From Gammaproteobacteria bacterium (GTDB lineage Bacteria > Pseudomonadota > Gammaproteobacteria > SG8-11), in assembly GCA_016200445.1 (NCBI GenBank), contig JACQEQ010000380.1, forward strand, positions 1-5,703: a DNA stretch of 5,703 bases. Direction: 5' to 3'. The notes beneath the pieces were generated by a model. That model did no database searches and was not told the DNA's origin. It worked only from the letters and a program-made list of their open reading frames with translations. Numbering within the stretch: position 1 is the stretch's first letter; each line of letters opens with the position of its first letter. A program made the position numbers and the translations under genes. Below are positions 1 to 5,703 of this stretch, one piece after another.

Positions 1-75
1 CTATTCGGTAGAACCCATACCTTCGAACGCATCGCAATACTCAACACCCCCACCGACATGGCGGCGCGTGAGTAG
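1..75 (+). CDS. Possible C-terminal tail of an upstream gene (partial)
   Basis: Frame 1 is open from the window edge to a TAG at 73-75 and would encode 24 residues ending ...TPTDMAARE. The codons are plausible for a protein end, but the stretch is too short to recognise a family. Another frame (from base 2) is also open over the same bases, so the assignment is not secure. If real, the gene lies on the same strand as the GHKL-nuclease gene, 172 bases upstream of it, and could belong to the same accessory region. The product is unknown. Confidence 0.25.
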   Translation, partial: LFGRTHTFERIAILNTPTDMAARE

Positions 76-85
76 ATCGCCTAAA

Positions 86-103
86 GTACAGCGCGGCTTG
101 TAC
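86..103. repeat. Short dyad GTACA-N8-TGTAC
   Basis: The arms GTACA (86-90) and TGTAC (99-103) are perfect inverted repeats around an 8-base GC-rich centre that can add two more pairs with one bulge. It is followed by AAAATTAAAA. There is no T-run on the + strand, so it is a poor terminator for an upstream gene; an operator is the more likely role if it is real. Confidence 0.3.
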
Positions 104-190
104 AAAATTAAAAACGACACGCTCCAAACTCGATCCTCACACACGACATCCTAAACTGGACGCGAGCGAGCGATAGCCAATGAAGTTAAA

Positions 191-207
191 GTTCATTCGA
201 GATGAAC
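191..207. repeat. Dyad GTTCAT-N5-ATGAAC before the GHKL-nuclease gene
   Basis: Perfect 6-base arms (191-196 and 202-207) separated by TCGAG, centred about 49 bases before the start codon at 248. Its half-site GTTCA differs by one base from the GTACA half-site of the dyad at 86-103, and the two dyads have nearly equal length (17 and 18 bases). The left arm is part of a 10-base direct repeat, TAAAGTTCAT, found again at 253-262 inside the first codons of the gene. A repressor site is possible; no regulator can be named. Confidence 0.35.
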
Positions 208-247
208 ATGACCCACTTCACAGCAACAAACCAACGGCGAGCAACTC

Positions 248-2171
248 ATGACTAAAGTTCATGTAACCGCTACACGAGACCACTTGGCATCCCTGATAGC
301 CGCCAAGCCGTTGGCCGCTTTGGCGGAACTTGTCTGGAACGGATTTGATGCCGGTACCGATCAAGTCCGAGTCTTTCTCGAATTTAATGCAATGAGTGGA
401 ATCCAGACGATTCGTGTCCGCGACTACGGCGACGGAATCGATTGCTCGAAGGTGGAAACTTTATTCGGAAGTCTTGGCGATTCGTGGAAGAAAAACAGTG
501 ATCGCCAAAATGGTCGGGCGCTCCATGGCAAAAATGGCAAGGGGCGGTTCAAGGCGTTCGCACTTGGGGAGCGCTCAAACGCTCGACGATTTCGAAACGT
601 CAGATCTCGTAGAGGTGAGCAACGTCCCGGTTGGAACCGAGGTTGTCGTCGACAATTTGCTACGCGACTTCCATTCATTGCAAGAAGACTCGGCGCGCCT
701 TGAGCTGGCAAAAGTTTTCGCGGCCTATCTAACGGAATATCCAGGGCTTCGGCTCGAATACAACGGTGTCGCCGTTGATCCAAAAAGTGTCCAAAGCCAC
801 CGGGGCGACTACCACTTGGGAGACGTGGAGCTAGGTGACGGGAGCAAAGCGGTTGTCGACGTTTCGATCATCGAATGGAGTATTCCGACGGAACGCGCCC
901 TTCACTTGTGTGACGCAAACGGAATTGCGCTGCATGAACTTCTGGCCGGAACGAAAATTCGCGCTCCGGGATTTCACTTCACTGCCTATATCAAGTCGGA
1001 TCACTTTCGGGAACTAGACAAGCTGAATCAGCTCGGACTTTCTGAAATGCACCCGGATGTACAAACCATTGTCAGGGTGGCGACGAGCAAAGTTAAAGAG
1101 CACTTCCGACGCCGCCTCGTTGAAGATCGGAGCAAAATCATCGAGCGGTGGAAGGAAGAACAAATTTATCCGTATGAAGACAGGCCGAATCTTGATCCTG
1201 TCGAGACCGCCGAACGACAGGTGTTCGATATTCTGGCGGTCAACGTCCAGAGTTACCTGCCGTCGTTCGACGACGCCGATATTAAATCCAAAAAATTTAC
1301 TTTCCGGCTTCTCGCGCAAGCGATCCGCGAAAATCCAGAGTCGGTGCAAAAGATCATCGGCGAAGTTCTAGGCCTGAAGAAAGACGAGCAAGATGAGCTT
1401 GCCGAATTACTCCACAAGACGCCGCTTTCTTCGATCATCAGCTCGGCAAAGATAGTTGCTAATCGTCTTGATTTTCTAAACGGGCTGGAGAGCCTGCTGT
1501 TCGAGAAGGAAAGCAAAAAGAAGCTGCTTGAACGAGATCAGTTGCACAAAATCCTTGAAAATGAAGCGTGGCTATTTCATGAAGAATTTGCCCTTGCCGG
1601 TAGTGAACAACGTCTCGAACAAGTTCTAAATAAACATCTGGATAAACTTGGCAAGCGTGAAGATGATCCAGGCCCAGTTGTGGTTGGAGAAGATAGGACT
1701 GGTCGTGTTGATCTCCTTTTGCACAAGGCAAATCAGCCACGCACAGGTGAATATGACTATCTGATTGTCGAGCTGAAACGGCCATCACAGAAGATCAATT
1801 CTGCGGTTCTTCAGCAGATTGAAAGCTACGCAATGGCCGTTGCTAACGACGAACGATTTTCTGGTGTAAAGATTCATTGGACATTCGTCGCCATTTCCAA
1901 TGAGTTCGATGACTATGCCAAGCGAAAAGCAAACCAGCGAAACCAACCAAGGGGGAAAATTTACGACGATGCTGAGCTGAATATTACGGTCTGGGCTAAA
2001 GAGTGGAGCGAGGTCATCAACGATGCCCGCGCTCGCTTACACTTCGTTAACAAGCAGCTCGCCTATGAAGCAGATCGAGATAGCGCGAAGGCATATCTGA
2101 AAAAGGCTCACGCCAAATTTATTCCGGACACCGCTCAGATGCGTGACGACGATGCGGTTGATGGCGAATGA
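248..2171 (+). pseudogene. GHKL ATPase fused to a PD-(D/E)XK (Shedu/DUF4263-like) nuclease, frameshifted
   Basis: The start is the ATG at 248, with weak GGCGAG upstream and an in-frame TGA at 209. Joined across the frame change near 566, the product is about 640 residues. Residues 20-107 are a GHKL ATPase head: N-box E27-L-V-W-N31, DxGxG box D59-Y-G-D-G63, and GxxGxG box at G94-G99 followed by RFKAF. Next come a transducer-like (S5-fold-like) region around 205-230 and a helical, charged linker. Residues about 438-540 form a nuclease: ENEAWLF entry, D488, E508-L-K510 and Q522 fit D...ExK...Q. Such fusions are expected to couple ATP-driven conformational change to DNA cleavage in the cytoplasm, probably in phage or plasmid defence (inferred). 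The frame breaks at 566-570: the 248 frame ends at a TAG (701-703), while the rest lies in the next frame to a TGA at 2169. Roughly 20 residues usual after the GxxGxG box also seem missing. GC is lower than in the next gene. Confidence 0.8.
560..590 (+). other. Frame-change site in the GHKL-nuclease gene, probable small deletion
   Basis: Up to CTT at 563-565 the 248 frame reads a clean GHKL sequence (GRFKAFAL). From about 567 only the next frame is protein-like, beginning LGSAQTLDDFETSDL. The change equals one extra base, or a loss of 2 bases modulo 3. The GGGG run at 566-569 could explain a single added G, but in related ATPases as I recall them about 15-25 residues of beta-strand separate the FALG motif from the segment matching TLDDFETSD. 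A small out-of-frame deletion fits both facts. A short direct repeat CGCTC (572-576, 580-584) lies at the join. Confidence 0.55.
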
Positions 2172-2503
2172 CCACCAAGCTCCCTATCAACCTTGCCGAT
2201 CTGCTCCGCCAGCGCACGGTCGAAGGCGAGCGCATCGAGTACAAGGCGGGCTGGAATCCGGAGAGTGTGCTGCACACGATGTGCGCGTTTGCCAATGATT
2301 TTCATAATCTCGGCGGCGGCTACATTGTTATTGGCGTGGAAGAAAAGAACGGCCGTCCGGTGTTGCCGCCCAAGGGGGTCGATCCCGACAATTTGGATGC
2401 GATTCAGAAAGAGATTCTGAATCTGGGTCATCACGCGTTGCTGCCCAGCTATCACCCGCTGTCAACGTCGTATGTGGTGGAGGGAAAACCGGTGTTGATT
2501 CTG

Positions 2504-2506
2504 TAG
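2504..2506 (+). other. In-frame amber codon 1 in the AlbA_2 gene
   Basis: TAG at codon 113 interrupts ...GKPVLIL / MPGGETRPYKA... Both sides are family-like. As I recall related proteins, this position is usually tryptophan before a V/A-P-G-G motif, so TGG to TAG by one transition is the likely origin (inferred). The TAG is directly followed by ATG (2507-2509), which could permit reinitiation but would split the AlbA_2 domain. Confidence 0.85.
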
Positions 2507-2905
2507 ATGCCCGGTGGCGAGACACGGCCCTATAAGGCCAAGGTCAGTCTCGCGAAAGACGCGAAGGAATGGGCGTATTACATTCGCAAGCAATCGAGCA
2601 CCGTTCGAGCCAAGGGCGAAGACAAGCGCGAGTTGCTCGGCCTGGCGTCAACGGTTCCGTTCGATGATCGTTACAACCAAGCTGCGTCGCTGGGCGATCT
2701 GTCGCCCCGGTTGATTGAAGATTTTCTGCGCGAGGTGGGCAGCGATCTGGCAGACGACGTGCGCATGCTTTCGATTGAAGCGCTCGGGCGGCAAATGAAT
2801 ATCGTGGGTGGTCCGCCGGAGGCGCCGTTTCCGAAGAATGTCGGCCTGCTGTTTTTCAACGAAGCGCCGCAGCAGTTTTTTCCCGCGACGCAGATTGACG
2901 TGGTG

Positions 2906-2908
2906 TAG
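2906..2908 (+). other. In-frame amber codon 2 in the AlbA_2 gene
   Basis: TAG at codon 247 lies between TQIDVV and FPEGAGG, again with coding-like sequence in the same frame on both sides. Glutamine, tryptophan or tyrosine codons are one substitution from TAG; glutamine (CAG) would need a single C-to-T change. No ATG follows directly; the next in-frame ATG is at 2972, so bases 2909-2971 encode residues lost from any reinitiated product. Confidence 0.85.
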
Positions 2909-3436
2909 TTTCCGGAAGGTGCCGGGGGTAATCGTTTCGATGAGAAGATTTTTCGGGGCCCGCTGGCGCGTATGACGCGCGAGGCGCTCGATTTCATTCA
3001 ACGCAACTATCTCAAAGAAACCGTCGTCAAGCATCCGAACCGGGCGGAAGCCGAGCGCTTCTGGAATTTTCCTTACGCGGCCATTGAAGAGGCCGTGGTG
3101 AATGCCGTGTATCACCGTTCCTATCAGGAGCGGGAGCCCATCGAAGTGCGTATTACGCAGAATGACTTGGTGGTGTTGAGTTTTCCGGGACCGGATCGGT
3201 CCATCCGCATGGAAGACCTGCGCGCCGGCAAAGCGGTGAGCCGCCGCTATCGCAATCGCCGCATCGGCGAATTCCTCAAGGAATTGGACCTCACCGAGGG
3301 GCGCTCCACCGGGATTCCAAAAATCTTGAAAGTGATGGCGGAGAACGGCTCGCCCGCGCCGGAATTCGAGAGCGACGATGATCGCATGTCGTTTCTGATT
3401 CGCTTGCCGGTTCATTCGCGGGCGAGCCGGCTCGCT

Positions 3437-3460
3437 ACCGGGGAAGTGACCGGGGAAGTG
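3437..3460 (+). repeat. Tandem 12-base repeat encoding TGEV-TGEV
   Basis: Two exact, adjacent copies of ACCGGGGAAGTG encode Thr-Gly-Glu-Val twice, at the link between the GHKL-like module and the winged helix. TGEV/TGQV repeats are a familiar linker in this family and vary in copy number between members, so this is a likely slippage-prone hinge and not a mobile element. Confidence 0.75.
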
Positions 3461-3685
3461 CGACGTCTGCTGGATGTTCTTGCGGGGGAAATGCGGCGCC
3501 GCGAGCTTCAGGATGCACTGGGTCTGAAACATGAAGACCACTTCCGCGCAGCATACTTGGTCCCAGCCCTTGATGCTGGCCTGATCGAAATGACCATTCC
3601 GGACAAACCTAACAGCAGCAAGCAACGCTACCGGCTGACCGTTAAGGGCCAGAGGTTGGCGAAGGATGCCGGGGTGCGGCAATGA

Positions 3686-3879
3686 GTGAATACCTGGGAT
3701 GATTTTGTGTGTCAGATTGCCGGGTAACGGCCAAGACTCAGTACATGTGCAAAGATGAACACGCTCGCAGTCAACGTGCGACCGCAGACATCATGATCGA
3801 ATGTGATGGGGAGAGTATTGGTTCATGCGCCCGAATTTTACCCGCCACTTGGAGTTTGTTCCGGGTAAAGATGTTTTGG
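3686..3879. other. Spacer with no convincing gene, possible remnant start behind the cassette
   Basis: No frame here gives a protein I can recognise. Two start-like arrangements sit at the end of the AlbA_2 gene: ATGA at 3682-3685 (reading MSEYLG then TGA at 3700) and a GTG at 3686 directly after the TGA (reading VNTWDDFVCQIAG then TAA at 3725). Either could be the stub of a third operon gene lost by deletion, but both are short enough to be chance. The rest is unstructured apart from the inverted repeat at 3837-3869. Confidence 0.4.
3837..3869 (-). terminator. Inverted repeat downstream of the minus-strand gene, possible terminator
   Basis: Perfect 8-base arms TTTACCCG (3837-3844) and CGGGTAAA (3862-3869) enclose a 17-base loop, 10 bases beyond the stop of the minus-strand gene and in the convergent spacer between it and the cassette. 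Placement suits a bidirectional terminator, and the arms carry A/T at their outer ends. However, the loop is long and only three to four T residues follow on either strand, so a strong Rho-independent terminator is not shown. Confidence 0.4.
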
Positions 3880-4854
3880 CTAAAACCGCGTACCGAATTC
3901 GAATCCTAACAAGTAGTAATAGTTGTCGTACTTGGCGATGGCGCCTTCGATGTTATTCAATGCGGTGTACAAGGCGCCGACGCTCACGCCCATGCGCATA
4001 CTGCCGCCGATCGGAAAATTCAGGCCGATACGCGCTGCGCTCACGGTGCCGACTTGATGGTTATTGGCGCTGCCTCCCAACAGTTCGGCGCTGAGATACC
4101 AGGGCTCGCCATTTCTAGAGGTGTCATACCAGCGCAACGCCGGCCCGATCATCCAGTAATTTGCGCTCACATTCGACGCCGGACCGCTAAATGTCATGGC
4201 TAGGCGCCCAAGCTCGGCGGTGAGTCCGATGCGCGTGGTGTATTCTTGGATTCCGGTGGATAGCCGCAATCCTGCAAGTGTGCCTTGAGAGACGATGTCG
4301 CCGGAGAAGAGCGTGGATTGAAGGGTCAAGTCCCACCATTTTGGGCACTGCGCGAAACCGGCGTAGGCGTCGTAAAAATATTTGGTGCTGTATACGACTA
4401 AGGCGACCACGACAACGGCGCCGATCAGTACAAACATCACCACGGCGGCGTCGTTCCGGTCTGAGCCGCGCCCGACTTGACGCAACACATTGGTCGCAAG
4501 GTCAACCGAAGGTTCGGCTCCGCCCTCAGATTGCACGCCTGCGGGTGGCATACAATCATTGGTAGGCGCTGCGGCGGACGTTGGCCCAGGGAGCGAGGTG
4601 AGGTCGTCGGCATTACTTACCAAGTGCAGGCGAACGTCGCCCGCTTGGCTTGCGTTGCGCAAGTTACGCTCGGCCTGCGCGAAGGTGCGTGCGTCGACGG
4701 CAATAAACTGCGCACCTGGCAGCTGATCTTGCAAGGCCGCAATGGTAAGCGGCACGGCGCTGGACTGGCCCGCAGAGGTAGCGAAACTGTGTGTTGGCAA
4801 GGCTACGCATAGTAGTGCAACGACGTGTCCGGTAAGTGCTTGGCTCCAGTTCAT
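3880..4854 (-). CDS. Secreted beta-strand-rich membrane protein of unknown function
   Basis: The start is the ATG at 4854-4852, chosen because GGAG (4865-4862) lies seven bases upstream; the frame extends only to a TTG at 4875 without such support. The product has 324 residues. Residues 1-25 are a typical signal peptide with probable cleavage after HSFA. Residues about 26-135 are a small, Ala/Pro-rich periplasmic-type region. Residues about 136-155 are a strongly hydrophobic stretch (VVMFVLIGAVVVVALVVY) after a charged GRGSDRND. From about 172 to the end there are alternating, aromatic- and glycine-rich segments like antiparallel beta strands, and the last residue is Phe, the usual barrel signature. 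An internal helix plus a barrel-like end is an odd mixture. I do not recognise the family. The stop is TAG. It is divergent from the response regulator and convergent with the cassette. Confidence 0.8.
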   Translation of the reverse strand: MNWSQALTGHVVALLCVALPTHSFATSAGQSSAVPLTIAALQDQLPGAQFIAVDARTFAQAERNLRNASQAGDVRLHLVSNADDLTSLPGPTSAAAPTNDCMPPAGVQSEGGAEPSVDLATNVLRQVGRGSDRNDAAVVMFVLIGAVVVVALVVYSTKYFYDAYAGFAQCPKWWDLTLQSTLFSGDIVSQGTLAGLRLSTGIQEYTTRIGLTAELGRLAMTFSGPASNVSANYWMIGPALRWYDTSRNGEPWYLSAELLGGSANNHQVGTVSAARIGLNFPIGGSMRMGVSVGALYTALNNIEGAIAKYDNYYYLLGFEFGTRF

Positions 4855-4985
4855 AGACTCACTCCGTTCCCGCAATGCGGTGCGTGGTGTTATAACAATA
4901 AAGGCTAACTGCGATATTTTTCTTGTTAAAAATCTAACGACGGTATCAATAGCTCTGCCTCATTGCCGATATAGTTGCACACACT
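4855..4985. promoter_or_regulatory. Divergent promoter region
   Basis: This AT-rich 131-base spacer must hold the promoters of both flanking genes. For the + strand gene, TGC-GATATT at 4910-4918 resembles an extended -10 box, with a weak TTATAA 17 bases before it at 4890-4895; that would give a leader of about 60 bases. On the minus strand TTAACA-like and TATAAC-like hexamers occur but not at good spacing. No specific start site can be fixed. Confidence 0.4.
4888..4897. promoter_or_regulatory. Perfect 10-base palindrome TGTTATAACA
   Basis: The palindrome is complete and centred about 38 bases before the minus-strand ATG and about 93 bases before the + strand ATG. A second, looser GTTA-N6-TAAC dyad lies at 4925-4938. 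The position between divergent genes would suit an operator, or the palindrome could overlap a -10 box for the minus gene (TATAAC). No regulator is identified. Confidence 0.35.
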
Positions 4986-5703
4986 ATGCGAACCAATACC
5001 AAACCAAAAGCCGCCAAACGCACGCCGCCGGTCCGGGCAGTAAAAAAACCGGCCGTCCCAACGACGCCGCGCGTGCTCATCATCGATGATTCGAAACTCG
5101 CACGCGCCGCGATTCGTATGGTGCTCGAAGGCGAATTCGAGGTGGTCGAGGCAGAAGACGGCGAACAAGGCTGGAAGGTGTTGCGCGGTGACGACCGGAT
5201 TCGCGTCGTGATTACCGATGCCAATATGCCGGTGCTCGACGGCTACGGCCTGATCGAGCGCATCCGGCAACAACCCGAGGAATGGTTGCGTCGTATTCCA
5301 ATCGTGATGGTCACCAGCGCCGAAGAAAAAGCCGCACGGGTGCGTGCACTCGAACTTGGCGTGACCGACTTTTTTAACAAGCCGGTGTACAAGACCGTAT
5401 TTCTCGACAAGGTGCGCACCCACGTTCACCTGGGGCAGACCACGCGCAAGCTGATTGAAACTTCAACGGCGCTTGCCGACGAAGGCGCGATTGACCCGAT
5501 TACCCACCTCAATAGTCAGCGCTATTTTCTGGAACGTATCGCGCAGGATCTGGCGTATGCAAAACGCCACTCGCAAAATTTGTCGTCCATCTTTCTTGAG
5601 ATCGATCAATACGACGATTTCGTTCGTCAGCATGGCGACGACATGGCCGAGCACCTGCTGTGCTGGCTGGCGGAACAACTCAAGGAAACCGCGCGCACTG
5701 AAG
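4986..5703 (+). CDS. Response regulator with start of a GGDEF-like domain (partial, runs off the window)
   Basis: The frame opens at the ATG at 4986 (in-frame stop at 4950) and stays open to the window end: 239 codons. No good ribosome-binding sequence is visible before it. Residues 1-28 are a Lys/Pro/Ala-rich extension. Residues 29-150 are a receiver (REC) domain: acidic pair D34-D35, phospho-acceptor D78 in TDANMPVLDG, T110/S111 in the VTSAEE motif, and K132 in NKP. After a short helix, residues from about 168 (DPITHLNSQRYFLERI) match the start of a GGDEF diguanylate cyclase domain, whose usual form is DPLTGLxNRR. The match weakens in the next strand (FLEIDQYDDFVRQHGDD instead of LDIDxFKxxND), and the catalytic GGDEF loop lies beyond the window. 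The role is probably c-di-GMP or other two-component signalling in the cytoplasm; cyclase activity cannot be judged. Confidence 0.85.
   Translation, partial: MRTNTKPKAAKRTPPVRAVKKPAVPTTPRVLIIDDSKLARAAIRMVLEGEFEVVEAEDGEQGWKVLRGDDRIRVVITDANMPVLDGYGLIERIRQQPEEWLRRIPIVMVTSAEEKAARVRALELGVTDFFNKPVYKTVFLDKVRTHVHLGQTTRKLIETSTALADEGAIDPITHLNSQRYFLERIAQDLAYAKRHSQNLSSIFLEIDQYDDFVRQHGDDMAEHLLCWLAEQLKETARTE

Larger units (their letters stand above)
76..247 (+). promoter_or_regulatory. Non-coding leader of the GHKL-nuclease / AlbA_2 operon
   Basis: AT-richer spacer in front of the cassette. It holds the A-rich stretch at 104-114 and two short dyads with related half-sites (86-103 and 191-207), listed separately. 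The frame of the first cassette gene is closed by a TGA at 209-211, so the leader is not coding for that gene. I see no convincing -35/-10 pair. A weak ribosome-binding sequence, GGCGAG at 236-241, sits six bases before the ATG at 248. Because the downstream gene overlaps by ATGA, a promoter here would drive both genes. Confidence 0.45.
2168..3685 (+). pseudogene. AlbA_2 (Schlafen-type) / GHKL-like (HATPase_c_4) / winged-helix protein, with two in-frame TAG codons
   Basis: One frame runs from the ATG at 2168 to the TGA at 3683-3685: 505 codons, two of them TAG (codons 113 and 247). Codons 15-130 are an AlbA_2/Schlafen domain: E21-R-I-E24-Y-K26, then AFAND and GGGYIVIGV at 40-57. Codons about 300-415 are the GHKL-like module often annotated as RecG C-terminal-like: E307-E308...N312...H316-R317, and GRSTG at 378-382. 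A tandem TGEV linker at 424-431 leads to a winged helix ending RYRLTVKGQ. The family is common in accessory regions and near restriction systems; a nucleic-acid-sensing or regulatory role, possibly for the partner nuclease, is inferred. The start overlaps the upstream stop as ATGA, indicating translational coupling. Apart from the two TAGs the frame is clean, so inactivation looks recent. ATGs at 2507 and 2972 could give only fragments lacking parts of domains. Confidence 0.85.

Noticed and set aside
396..566. The first ~57 codons of the frame that opens at ATG 396 as the true N-terminus of the nuclease protein
   Set aside because: This stretch is an off-frame reading of the GHKL N-box and DxGxG region; the 248 frame gives the conserved motifs over the same bases.
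560..575. Programmed ribosomal frameshifting joining the two frames of the GHKL-nuclease gene
   Set aside because: No canonical slippery heptamer or clear downstream structure is visible, the site lies within the ATPase core, and a segment seems missing.
2648..3682. A 344-codon open frame on the minus strand opposite the AlbA_2 gene
   Set aside because: It mirrors the GC-biased codons of the real gene, shows no recognisable motif, and the + strand frame carries clear family motifs.
3893..3906. Sequence resembling a tRNA T-arm (TTCGAATCC) as an integration site
   Set aside because: It lies inside the conserved-looking C-terminal codons of the minus-strand protein and no tRNA cloverleaf surrounds it.
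3709..3909. A 66-codon + strand frame starting at GTG 3709
   Set aside because: No ribosome-binding site, no recognisable sequence, and its end overlaps the opposite-strand gene.
4926..5429. A 167-codon minus-strand frame opposite the response regulator
   Set aside because: It is the shadow of a clear receiver domain on the + strand.
1..5703. CRISPR array, insertion sequence or integrase gene
   Set aside because: No regularly spaced repeats, no transposase-like or integrase-like protein and no terminal inverted repeats bracketing the cassette were found.

Overview
The window looks like a piece of a Gram-negative, probably beta- or gammaproteobacterial, chromosome. Three things suggest this: a response regulator fused to the beginning of a GGDEF-like domain, a secreted beta-strand-rich protein ending in phenylalanine (the usual last residue of outer-membrane barrels), and GC-rich codon use in the right half. 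No close organism can be named from sequence alone.

Layout. Bases 1-75 may be the tail of an upstream gene (weak). Bases 76-247 are non-coding and hold short dyads and repeats of the form TAAAGTWCA. Bases 248-3685 form a two-gene cassette on the + strand. The first gene encodes a GHKL (Hsp90/MutL/histidine-kinase type) ATPase joined to a C-terminal PD-(D/E)XK nuclease that resembles the Shedu/DUF4263 group. The second encodes an AlbA_2 (Schlafen-type) N-terminal domain, a second GHKL-like module (HATPase_c_4 type) and a C-terminal winged helix. The genes overlap by ATGA (2168-2171), so they were translated as a coupled pair. This architecture is what one expects of an anti-phage or other conflict system, but that role is inferred.

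Both cassette genes are broken as written. The first changes reading frame near base 566, just after the GxxGxG box of the ATPase, and appears also to lack about 20 residues there. The second has two in-frame TAG codons (2504-2506, 2906-2908) inside an otherwise continuous and well-conserved frame. The secreted protein on the other strand ends correctly at a TAG, which argues against genome-wide reassignment of TAG. The simplest reading is a recently inactivated defence operon; suppression or reinitiation remains possible.

Bases 3686-3879 carry no convincing gene, only a short start-like remnant behind the cassette and an inverted repeat. A minus-strand gene (4854 to 3880) encodes a secreted, predicted membrane protein of unknown function. 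It is divergent from a + strand response regulator that starts at 4986 and runs off the window end; a 131-base spacer with a perfect 10-base palindrome separates them. These two right-hand genes look intact and like ordinary chromosomal genes flanking the decayed cassette.
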